NCBI GenBank assembly: GCA_039930465.1
Contig: JBDTTU010000089.1
Span: forward strand, 1 to 18,234
Origin: LMDS01 sp039930465
GTDB lineage: Bacteria > Pseudomonadota > Gammaproteobacteria > Burkholderiales > Burkholderiaceae_C
Direction: 5' to 3'
DNA length: 18,234 nt
Below are positions 1 through 6,862 of the stretch, one piece after another. Numbering within the stretch: position 1 is the stretch's first letter; the number at the start of each line of letters is the position of its first letter. The translations under genes and the position numbers were made by a program. The notes under the pieces are model-generated. The model was not told the origin of the DNA. It saw only the letters and a list, made by a program, of their open reading frames with translations, and searched no databases.

Positions 1-770
1 CCGCGCTCGTCTTCCTCGAAGGTGACGCACGCGCGCAGGTAGTCCACCAGCGAGCGCGGCTCGCACAGGCCGCGGATCAGCGCTTCGAGCGTTGGCGCGC
101 CGCCGCCGTCGTGGTTCAACGGCCGCCAGGGCATGAAGCGGCTGCGTCCGCTGGTGATCGAACCAACTCGGGTCAGCAGGCCGTCCGAGACGGCCAGCAG
201 CACGTTCGGCACGAAGAGGTCGGGCGCGGTGTGCGCGTAGCGGTCGAGTTGGTCGATCGCGGTGCCGAGGTCAGCCTGGGTGTCGGTGGGGTCCTTCAGC
301 TCGATGACCGCGACGGGCAACCCGTTCAGGAACACCGCGAGGTCTGGGCGGATGATCTTGCCCGACGCGGCCGCGACGCTGAGCTGGCGCACCACCAGCA
401 GTTGGTTGGCGGCAGGGTCGTCAAAGTCGATGAGCCGTGCGCGCCCCCCCCGCGTCTCGCCGCTTTTCGTGTCGCGATACTCGATCTCGACGCCGTCGGT
501 GAGCTGGGCATGGAACCAGCGATTGTTCTGGATCAGCGTGGGGTGCGGCGGGCGCGACAGGATGCGAACGACCTCTTCGACAGCGTCGTGCGGCAGCTCG
601 GGGTTGAGGCGATGCAGCGCCGCGCTGAGGCGGCCTTTCAGCAACACCTCGGTGGCATTGCTGCGTTCACCTGCATCGTCGATCTCTACGCCGCGCTTGA
701 CGATCGCGCCGATCTCTCTGAAATGCAAAGACGTCAGGTCTTCGACGAGCTGTTCGTTGACGTTTGCCAT
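1..770 (-). CDS. hsdR: Type I restriction enzyme HsdR, N-terminal part (cut by window edge)
   Basis: This is the first 256 codons of the restriction (motor/nuclease) subunit of a type I R-M complex, which cleaves unmethylated foreign DNA after ATP-driven translocation. The frame is open from the ATG at 770 to base 1, and the gene continues beyond the window, so the helicase part is not visible. The visible part matches the N-terminal PD-(D/E)XK nuclease domain: RPDLAVFLNGLPVAVIELK at residues 141-159 supplies Asp143 and the Glu157-x-Lys159 pair. QLDRYAHTAPDLF follows at 174-186, in the region where the nuclease-domain QxxxY motif lies. The ATG shares one base with the stop of the upstream gene (TGATG), with AAGG six bases before it, so translation is probably coupled. 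A run of eight G on the coding strand (444-451) lies inside the gene. The family call is firm; integrity of the rest cannot be judged. Confidence 0.95.
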   Translation of the reverse strand, partial: MANVNEQLVEDLTSLHFREIGAIVKRGVEIDDAGERSNATEVLLKGRLSAALHRLNPELPHDAVEEVVRILSRPPHPTLIQNNRWFHAQLTDGVEIEYRDTKSGETRGGRARLIDFDDPAANQLLVVRQLSVAAASGKIIRPDLAVFLNGLPVAVIELKDPTDTQADLGTAIDQLDRYAHTAPDLFVPNVLLAVSDGLLTRVGSITSGRSRFMPWRPLNHDGGGAPTLEALIRGLCEPRSLVDYLRACVTFEEDER

Positions 771-1891
771 CACGTACCTTGTCCCAACTGTCCAAGAAGG
801 GCTTCGAGACGGGCAAGAAGCGCCTCGTGGTGCATTGCCGACGACTTCTTGGTCGTCGAATCAGCCACGCACTCAAGGTGCCAGTCGTCTGCGTCCTTGG
901 ATTTGAAGCTCAGAACGCGCGTTCGGTGTCCTGTGTCGTCATCGGCGGCATAGAAAAACGGACCTAGGTCCAATGTCATTCCGCTAAAACGAGCAAGCAC
1001 TCTGTGCATTCCGTCAACGGCTGCCGCTGACATAGCAACGGCCGCTGCGCCAGGGTCGAGCTCAATCTCCCTGATCCTCCGGCTCTGCGCGTGGCCGTTC
1101 AGTTCCTCAATCTCTGCAACTCCACCCGGTTGGACGTTGTGAAGCCGTATCAGCTTGATCTCCTGCAAGTCGCGTAGATCCAGCAAGACATCGCGGAGCA
1201 CGGGATAAACCTCGTCCACGATGACCCGCGCCTGCGCCTCGGATTTGGCTGCTTCGTGGGAAAACCCATTGCGCACAACATTCAATCTTCGAATCTCGCC
1301 GAGAACATCCACAGGAAGGAGCGTGCTCATTTGCAAGCTGGCCCTGATCTCCCCGGCGCGATGCAATACACCTTCAGTCAAACCGATACGCACAGAAAGC
1401 TTGTCAGAGACAAAGTCACGACGCTTGCAAGGCCTCCACGCCTGGTCCTTTCCCTCGCGAATAGCGAGGGGCGAAAAGGAGGTAGGACTGATCGCCGCCT
1501 CAGATAGCGAGAGCGCCGCCAATAGGCGAACCGTCGACTCCCAGGTGTCACGCAATCGGAGCAGGCGTGTTTGCGCTGAGCGCGGGCCTTCTAAGAAGGC
1601 ATGGAACGGGACCGCAATAGGCGCAGGGAAGGCATCGCAAACTTCCTGCTCGAGGTCAGTCCGGACCTGCACCAACGCGTCTGCGCGACCGCGTCTGGCG
1701 GCGTCTGGTGCGCATTTGTCCAGTATGTCGGCGGGATGAATCTCCTCTTGCCCGATTGCAATCATTCCGTACGAAGACTCGCACCAATCGCGATAGTTTT
1801 GCTCGTCTCTTGCGTGTCGGCGCTCCACGAGCACTTCATCGGGATCGAGGCCCTCTGTTTCCAACCGGTCACGGGCAGGAGAGTCGTTCAT
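770..1891 (-). CDS. Unknown protein with HEPN-like RX4H motif, embedded between hsdS and hsdR
   Basis: I do not recognise a named family for this 373-residue protein. It appears soluble: no signal peptide or membrane segment is visible. A helical stretch at about 105-135 (LRDTWESTVRLLAALSLSEA) is followed by a second helical block at about 185-245 that holds RNGFSH at 207-212. That is Arg207, polar Asn208, four residues, then His212: the R-N-x3-H form of the RX4-6H signature of HEPN RNases. The next helix (ARVIVDEVYPVLRDVLLDL) fits a HEPN bundle. No Walker A/B or ABC signature is seen. The ATG overlaps the hsdS stop (ATGA, 4 bases) and its TGA overlaps the hsdR start, so it is expressed with the R-M complex. 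Inference: an RNase-type accessory or abortive-infection effector. The alternative is a non-catalytic HEPN fold. Base composition is less GC-rich than in the flanking core genes. Confidence 0.85.
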   Translation of the reverse strand: MNDSPARDRLETEGLDPDEVLVERRHARDEQNYRDWCESSYGMIAIGQEEIHPADILDKCAPDAARRGRADALVQVRTDLEQEVCDAFPAPIAVPFHAFLEGPRSAQTRLLRLRDTWESTVRLLAALSLSEAAISPTSFSPLAIREGKDQAWRPCKRRDFVSDKLSVRIGLTEGVLHRAGEIRASLQMSTLLPVDVLGEIRRLNVVRNGFSHEAAKSEAQARVIVDEVYPVLRDVLLDLRDLQEIKLIRLHNVQPGGVAEIEELNGHAQSRRIREIELDPGAAAVAMSAAAVDGMHRVLARFSGMTLDLGPFFYAADDDTGHRTRVLSFKSKDADDWHLECVADSTTKKSSAMHHEALLARLEALLGQLGQGT

Positions 1892-3204
1892 AGATTGACT
1901 CGCACCGCTCCTGAGAGAAGTCGTGGCAAGAAATAGTCCCGGAGAAGCGCCAGTCGGTCGCTCTCACTCACTGCGGCCGAGATCAGTTCGTAGATGGGAT
2001 CGGCTGCTAGTCTATATGCCACGATCACGTCGGGAGTGGGAACCACAACGGGCAATGGTCGGAAGTTCCCTTTGCTGATTTCAGGGAACGTCGTGCCGCT
2101 TGCATTCGCCTTGATAGTGTCCATCGAGGCAAACGCCCAGTTGAGGACGTAAGTCGGCGGCAGTGGACCGTCGCACACCATCGCGATGAATCCCTGATTG
2201 ATTGCCGTCGGTACACCAGCAATGGCCAGATAGCCGACAGGCGCACGTGAAGACATCAGCACCGTGCCTACCGGCAGGATCCCTGAGCTGATGTTGTTGA
2301 CGCCCGCGTCCGTTATTCGGCGCTCCGTGTCGAGCAGCACTGGGTGTGCAAGTCGAGACATGTCTTTCGGCGTAGCCCAGAAGTGCTCGCCCCCGTCCCA
2401 GTAGTCTGCATTCCTTGTGCTTGGCGTGCCGCCGCCTTTCGTCGTGACAACATCGCCAATTGCCTCTAGCGCCCACCTCTCCGGCACGGGGCCGATGGCG
2501 GAATCGACGAGGCGGGTAGGCAGGGCATCGAAAACGGGCTGCGGCACGGACGGGAAGGCGGTTGCGCCGGCGGCCTTGGCCTTCACCGGCTCGAAGTCCA
2601 CAAACCAAGCCTGGAAAATCGCTCGCGCCAGTCGTTCTAGCGCATGTGCCGTCATCCGGTTCTGCTCGATCTTGTCGTCCAGTGCGCCAAGAACGTTCGC
2701 AATGGCGCGTTGACTGTCGATGTGAGGCAATGTGAGTTTCAGGCGGCGTTGGTCACGCAAACTCAGATAGGGCGCCATATCCGTGGACGCCGACATTCCT
2801 CGAAGTTGAGTGGCGAACTCGCGCCCACTGGACCAGTAGCGCAGGAACCCTGGTTCAAGTTGATCGCGATCCAGAGAACGCCAACGGCTCAGATGCGGCG
2901 AGTAAACGAATGGAGGCATGGTCGCTGTGACAAAGGCAATGCGACCTGTGGAGTTCCCCTTCGTTGTGACCGCTACGTCGTTGGGCTGGGATATCTTTTC
3001 TTTGAGGCGAGGCGTCAGCTCGTCATGAAACCTGTCCACCCCCGTGAAATCGATATGTGAATCGGTAACGTGGCCGGCCCGCAGGAAGATCAAGCCGTTG
3101 CCGCCGAGCTCTGAGTTTTGTGCGCGGTAGCCATCGGTGATATCCAATATTCCCCGATCGATGAGGTCGCCAAAGGTGATTTCTTCAGTCATCTTTACCG
3201 CCAT
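1888..3204 (-). CDS. hsdS: Type I R-M specificity subunit HsdS
   Basis: This 438-residue subunit sets the DNA recognition sequence for both methylation and restriction. The architecture is typical. A first target-recognition domain spans about residues 8-165. A conserved helical spacer follows at about 170-207 (GALDDKIEQNRMTAHALERLA, then FQAWFVDFEPVKAKA). A second TRD spans about 238-395, with GGGTPST at 257-263, FWATPKDM at 275-282 and INQGF at 335-339. The closing helix carries LLRDYFLPRLLSG (420-432). The length is normal for the family. The ATG at 3204 overlaps the rhuM-type gene by 20 bases. A second ATG at 3192 (MTEEITFG) overlaps it by 8 and is equally plausible, with GGCGG five bases upstream. 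The recognition sequence cannot be deduced from the protein by eye. The TRD regions are less GC-rich than hsdM, as expected for exchangeable domains. Confidence 0.96.
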   Translation of the reverse strand: MAVKMTEEITFGDLIDRGILDITDGYRAQNSELGGNGLIFLRAGHVTDSHIDFTGVDRFHDELTPRLKEKISQPNDVAVTTKGNSTGRIAFVTATMPPFVYSPHLSRWRSLDRDQLEPGFLRYWSSGREFATQLRGMSASTDMAPYLSLRDQRRLKLTLPHIDSQRAIANVLGALDDKIEQNRMTAHALERLARAIFQAWFVDFEPVKAKAAGATAFPSVPQPVFDALPTRLVDSAIGPVPERWALEAIGDVVTTKGGGTPSTRNADYWDGGEHFWATPKDMSRLAHPVLLDTERRITDAGVNNISSGILPVGTVLMSSRAPVGYLAIAGVPTAINQGFIAMVCDGPLPPTYVLNWAFASMDTIKANASGTTFPEISKGNFRPLPVVVPTPDVIVAYRLAADPIYELISAAVSESDRLALLRDYFLPRLLSGAVRVNL

Positions 3205-4291
3205 TCTTCCGGGCTTTCCGGACCGCCTTCTTCGCCGTCGCCTGCGGCGCTCTAGTCTCCAGCCGCTTCACCTCCTCGACCGCCCGGTCGAAATCGCTGC
3301 TCGGCTGCGCGGCCTCCAACCTTCGACGCTCGGCGTCGTACTGCTCGAACTGCCCGTGCGCATGGGCCTCGGCCAAGTGGTGCGATACAGCGCCCGCATG
3401 GGTCAACACGTTGCGCTCGTTGAATTGCAAAAAGGCATCGAGCCGCTGCACCCATTCAGCCATGTGCATCGGCTTCTTGCGCCGGGCCTGGTCCTCGGCG
3501 AAGTCGAGGTACATGGTCACGACGCGGTTCAGTTCAGCAATCTCTGGCTGCGACAGGTAGTTCTTGGCAACGGAGACATCGGCCTTGCGGATGGGGCCGT
3601 GTGGCGCGTTCTTCCACGTGGTCAGGCCCATGTTGGGTTTCACCGCATCGGCACGGCCCTTGATGACCTCCGCGGCGGTGCGGCCGTGGATGGCGAAATG
3701 CAGCTTGTTCTGGACGGTGGCAAAGAAGGTCTGGCTGAGCGGGTGCGCTGCGTCGTAGTCGATGCTGGTGGCGTAGATGTCGGTGATCTTTTGATAAAAC
3801 CTGCGCTCCGAGGCGCGGATGGCGCGGATGCGCTCGAGCAGTTCGTCGAAGTAGTCTGAGCCGAGGGATCGGCCTTCCTTCAGCCGCTCGTCGTCCATCG
3901 TGAAGCCCTTGACCAGCAGCTCCGACAGGCGGGCAGTGGCCCACTGTCTGAACGAGGTGCCGCGGGCGGAGCGAACCCGGTAGCCAACGGCCAGGATCGC
4001 GTCGAGGCTGTAGTGGTCGATCGCCCGGCTGACCTGGCGGCTGCCCTCGGCTTGAACTATCCGGAAACTCCGGACAGTTGCCTCGGGGTCAAGTTCCCGC
4101 TCGCTGTAGATGTTGACCAAGTGCTCGTTGGCGGTCTTCACCGAGACCTGGAACAGCTCGGCAATCAGTCGCTGCGACAGCCACACGCTGCGGCCCTCCA
4201 GGCGAACCTGGAGCTGGGTGGCTCCGTCCTGATAAATGAGGACCTGACCGTCTGGTGGCGCGGGCTCGGGCGGCTCGCTCTTATCGGGCAT
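3185..4291 (-). CDS. RhuM-family protein embedded in type I R-M operon
   Basis: This 368-residue protein resembles the 'virulence protein RhuM' family (COG3943). Known members are named after a Salmonella pathogenicity-island gene and recur beside or inside type I R-M operons; their biochemical role is not established. Visible blocks are an N-terminal DNA-binding-like segment at about 30-130 (VWLSQRLIAELFQVSVKTA at 36-54 reads as a helix-turn-helix, then DHYSLDAILAVGYRVRS at 92-108 and FRQWATARLSELLVKGF at 114-130). The family core follows at about 163-310, including FYQKITDIYATSIDYD and ATVQNKLHFAIHG. The tail after 350 is Lys/Arg-rich. No Fic motif or Walker motif is seen. The start at 4291 has AAAGGGGTGA just upstream and overlaps the hsdM stop by 11 bases. 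Inference: a regulator or partner of the R-M complex rather than a virulence factor. Confidence 0.9.
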   Translation of the reverse strand: MPDKSEPPEPAPPDGQVLIYQDGATQLQVRLEGRSVWLSQRLIAELFQVSVKTANEHLVNIYSERELDPEATVRSFRIVQAEGSRQVSRAIDHYSLDAILAVGYRVRSARGTSFRQWATARLSELLVKGFTMDDERLKEGRSLGSDYFDELLERIRAIRASERRFYQKITDIYATSIDYDAAHPLSQTFFATVQNKLHFAIHGRTAAEVIKGRADAVKPNMGLTTWKNAPHGPIRKADVSVAKNYLSQPEIAELNRVVTMYLDFAEDQARRKKPMHMAEWVQRLDAFLQFNERNVLTHAGAVSHHLAEAHAHGQFEQYDAERRRLEAAQPSSDFDRAVEEVKRLETRAPQATAKKAVRKARKNGGKDD

Positions 4292-5963
4292 CGCTCACCC
4301 CTTTCAACCGCTCGCGCACGACGGCCATCAAGCGCTCGCCCTCGCCGAAACACACCTCCAGCTCAGCGAGCAAGCGCGGGTACTTCTCGGTGAACGGTTC
4401 GCCGTCGTCCACCTGCTCCTCGGCACCGACGTAGCGGCCAGGCGTGAGCACGAAGCCGTGCTTGCCGATGCCCGCGATGCTTTCTGCCTTGCAGAAGCCG
4501 GGGATGTCGCTGTAGGCCCAAGCGCCATGGTGGGCCTCGTCCCACCACGCGGGTGCAGGCTCGCCGCGCCACTGGCGGAAGGCGTAGACGATGCGGCCAA
4601 GGTCGGAATCGAAGTTCGGGTCACCCATGCCGTCGGCCAGCATGCTCTCGCCATCGTTGCCGCCGGTCAGCACTCGCAGAGTACGTGTCTGCATCGTGCC
4701 GAGCTTGCGTGCGTCGACGAACAGCGTCTCGCCTTGGCGGTTGCGCCCGCCGTTCTTCAAGTTCCGGCCGGTCTTGTCGCGGGTAAGGAACCACAAGCAG
4801 GCGGGGATGCCGGTGGTCAGGAAGAGCTGGGCCGGCAGCGCGACGATGCATTCCACCAGGTCGGCCTCGACGATGCGCTGGCGAATCTCGCCCTCGCCGC
4901 CGGAGCCTGAAGAGAGGGAGCCGTTCGCCATGACGAAGCCGGCCACGCCGCCGCCACGGCCGTTGGGCGGGGCCAGGTGGTGGATGAAGTGCTGAATCCA
5001 CGCGTAGTTGGCGTTGCCCGTCGGCGGCGCGCCATAGCGCCATCGCACGTCTTCGGCCAGCAGCTTGCCCGACCAGTCAGAGATGTTGAACGGCGGATTG
5101 GCGAGGATGTAGTCGGCCTTGAGGTCGGGGTGCAGGTTGCGCAGGAAGCTGTCGGCCGGCTGCGCACCGAGGTTGGCCTCGATGCCGCGGATGGCGAGGT
5201 TCATGTGCGCCAGCCGCCAGGTGGTGGGGTTGGACTCCTGGCCGAAGATCGAGAGGTCGGTCTTCTGCCCGCCGTGCGCTTCCACGAATCGCTCTGACTG
5301 CACGAACATGCCGGCCGAGCCGCAGCAGGGGTCGTACACGCGGCCCTCGTAGGGTTCGAGCATCTCGACCAGCAGGCGCACGATGCTGCGCGGCGTGAAG
5401 AACTCGCCACCGAGCTTGCCTTCGGCCGCGGCGAACTTGCTGAGGAAGTATTCGTAGACGCGGCCGAGCGTGTCGCGCGCCTTGGATCGGTCACCCTTGA
5501 AGCCGATGTCGGCAATCAAGTCAATTAGGCCCTTCATCTTCTCAGGCGCGATGCCGCGTCGGGCGTAGTCGCGCGGCAGCTTGCCCTTGAGGCCGAGGTT
5601 GTCGCGCTCGACGGCGAGGATGGCGTCGTCGATCAGTGTCGCGACCTCGGGGCGGGCAGCCTGGTTTTGAAGGTTCTGCCAGCGCGCCTCGGGCGGCACC
5701 CAGAAAACCCGTTCGGCGGTGTACTCGTCGCGGTTTTCCAGCAGGCTCTCAAGCTGTGGGCCAGTGATGCCATCGGCGGCCAGTTCGGCTTTGAGTTCTT
5801 CGCGCCGGGCTTCGAACGAATCGGAGATGTACTTGAGGAAAAGCAGGCCGAGGACGACATGCTTGTACTCGGCGGCGTCGATCTGGCCGCGCAGGGTGTC
5901 GGCGGCCTTCCAAAGAATCTCGGCGCGTGCAAGGTCGGTGTTGTCGGTGTCGGTGGTCGCCAT
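4281..5963 (-). CDS. hsdM: Type I R-M DNA methyltransferase HsdM (N6-adenine)
   Basis: This is the modification subunit, which transfers a methyl group from S-adenosylmethionine to adenine N6 in the HsdS target and also forms the core of the restriction complex. Numbered from the ATG at 5963 (560 aa), an HsdM N-terminal helical domain covers about 10-150 (DTLRGQIDAAEYKHVVLGLLF at 23-43). GGEFFTPRSIVRLLVEML (185-202) precedes SAM motif I, DPCCGSAGMF, at 211-220. Catalytic motif IV, NPPF, is at 289-292, so both key motifs are intact. Three in-frame ATGs are candidates. The one at 5963 has the best ribosome site (CGGAG, 5 bases before). The one at 5996 (MAKKTIPN, 571 aa) has none evident. The one at 6074 is the longest (597 aa) but its extra residues look unlike HsdM. 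It is the first gene of the operon, and the next gene overlaps its stop. Confidence 0.96.
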   Translation of the reverse strand: MATTDTDNTDLARAEILWKAADTLRGQIDAAEYKHVVLGLLFLKYISDSFEARREELKAELAADGITGPQLESLLENRDEYTAERVFWVPPEARWQNLQNQAARPEVATLIDDAILAVERDNLGLKGKLPRDYARRGIAPEKMKGLIDLIADIGFKGDRSKARDTLGRVYEYFLSKFAAAEGKLGGEFFTPRSIVRLLVEMLEPYEGRVYDPCCGSAGMFVQSERFVEAHGGQKTDLSIFGQESNPTTWRLAHMNLAIRGIEANLGAQPADSFLRNLHPDLKADYILANPPFNISDWSGKLLAEDVRWRYGAPPTGNANYAWIQHFIHHLAPPNGRGGGVAGFVMANGSLSSGSGGEGEIRQRIVEADLVECIVALPAQLFLTTGIPACLWFLTRDKTGRNLKNGGRNRQGETLFVDARKLGTMQTRTLRVLTGGNDGESMLADGMGDPNFDSDLGRIVYAFRQWRGEPAPAWWDEAHHGAWAYSDIPGFCKAESIAGIGKHGFVLTPGRYVGAEEQVDDGEPFTEKYPRLLAELEVCFGEGERLMAVVRERLKGVSDAR

Positions 5964-6103
5964 CAGGGCTCCGTTGGGTATTGTTTTTTTTGCCATCGCC
6001 GGCGGAGTTGCCGGGACGTTGCGCTGGGCTGCCACCAAAGTGTGGCCCCACATCCGCCCCTGTTCGGCATGCAACTTACCCGTTGCGTGAGACAGCCGTC
6101 AGC

Positions 6104-6132
6104 ATGTTAGCAAGCGTGAGCCTGGCAGCCAA
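6104..6132 (-). promoter_or_regulatory. Candidate sigma-70 promoter of the hsd operon
   Basis: Read on the minus strand, TTGGCT (6132-6127) and TAACAT (6109-6104) are separated by exactly 17 bases. Each matches the consensus at four of six positions. The expected start of transcription is near 6097, leaving a leader of roughly 100-135 bases before hsdM depending on the start codon. The site lies in the only gap upstream of the five-gene R-M operon, which is the best argument for it; by sequence alone it is a modest match. Confidence 0.35.
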
Positions 6133-6147
6133 CATGAACGGCTGCCA
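6123..6147. repeat. 8-bp perfect inverted repeat overlapping the hsd promoter -35
   Basis: TGGCAGCC (6123-6130) and GGCTGCCA (6140-6147) are exact reverse complements around a 9-base spacer. The left arm overlaps the candidate -35 box. The repeat lies 26 bases after the exonuclease stop codon on the minus strand. Neither strand has a following T-run, so it does not look like a standard intrinsic terminator. It could be an operator, a factor-dependent terminator hairpin, or chance. Confidence 0.4.
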
Positions 6148-6172
6148 CTCGTCTTTCAACTGCCGGGCCCCG

Positions 6173-6805
6173 TCAGCGCGCCGCGCTTGCGCGCGCCACG
6201 CAGCGCTGCAGTTGGTCCTTGGGTGACCGCTGCATTGCCATCAGCAGCGCGTGCGTTGCACCCGTGCCGGCCAGCGGCTCCGCAAACCGCTCGCGCACGT
6301 CCTGCTGCATTCGCATCAGCAAATGCGCCGTCACTTCCGCATCGGCAAGGGCCCGGTGCGCGCGCCCCGCGCTCGGCAGCGCGTGCAGCCGGGCGAGCGT
6401 GCCGAGCCGGTGGTTGTCGGCGTGCGGGTAGAGCCGGCGCGAGAGCAGCACGGTGCAGGCGAACACGTGCGCTGAATCAGGCTCACACTCGGCGCGCTCC
6501 AGCTCGGCCTGCCAGAAGCCGCGGTCGAAGGCCGCGTTGTGCGCGACCAGCGGGCAGCCCTTGGTGAAGCGCGCCACCTCGTGCATCACGGCGCGGGCCG
6601 GTGGCGCGGTCTGCAGCATGCGGTTGCTGATGCCGGTGAGCTGCTCGATGAAGGGCGGCACCCACGCGCCGCTGTTCATCAGGCTCTGAAAGCGCCCGAC
6701 GATCTGCCCGCCTTGCACCAGCACCGCGGCGATCTCGGTCGCGCGGGCGCCCTGGCCGGGCGAGATGCCGGTGGTTTCGAAGTCGATGACGGCGATGGTT
6801 TCCAT
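6173..6805 (-). CDS. DEDDh-family 3'-5' exonuclease (DnaQ-like)
   Basis: This 210-residue protein has all three exonuclease motifs of the RNase T/DnaQ superfamily. ExoI is DFETTG at 8-13 (Asp8, Glu10). ExoII is HNAAFD at 89-94 (Asp94). ExoIII is HRALADAEVTAHLL at 150-163, with His150 and Asp155 making it DEDDh. Such enzymes remove 3'-terminal nucleotides from DNA or RNA using two metal ions. The size and the absence of extra domains fit stand-alone proofreading-like or nucleic-acid-processing exonucleases rather than DNA polymerase III epsilon itself. The start at 6805 (METIAVIDFETTG) is chosen because it places the ExoI strand at the N-terminus as usual; frames upstream of it read through the antisense of the divergent gene. 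It lies on the same strand as the R-M operon, about 200 bases before hsdM. It may be a housekeeping gene at the edge of the R-M locus. Confidence 0.9.
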   Translation of the reverse strand: METIAVIDFETTGISPGQGARATEIAAVLVQGGQIVGRFQSLMNSGAWVPPFIEQLTGISNRMLQTAPPARAVMHEVARFTKGCPLVAHNAAFDRGFWQAELERAECEPDSAHVFACTVLLSRRLYPHADNHRLGTLARLHALPSAGRAHRALADAEVTAHLLMRMQQDVRERFAEPLAGTGATHALLMAMQRSPKDQLQRCVARASAAR

Positions 6806-6862
6806 GAACTGCGCGCATTCTGGCCGACGCGGCGGAATCGGCTGCACAGGAGGTTCACCATC

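Noticed and set aside
111..953. Plus-strand open frame of 280 codons
   Set aside because: It lies opposite hsdR, where the nuclease-domain motifs are on the minus strand; its protein has no recognisable features.
1..5963. Possible decay of the R-M operon by frameshift
   Set aside because: hsdM, hsdS and both accessory genes read through at full length with key motifs intact, and the visible part of hsdR is open.
6027..6148. Two copies of GGCTGCCAC (6027-6035 and 6140-6148) upstream of hsdM
   Set aside because: Nine bases in GC-rich sequence over 120 bases is not convincing as a paired operator; only the palindrome at 6123-6147 was kept.
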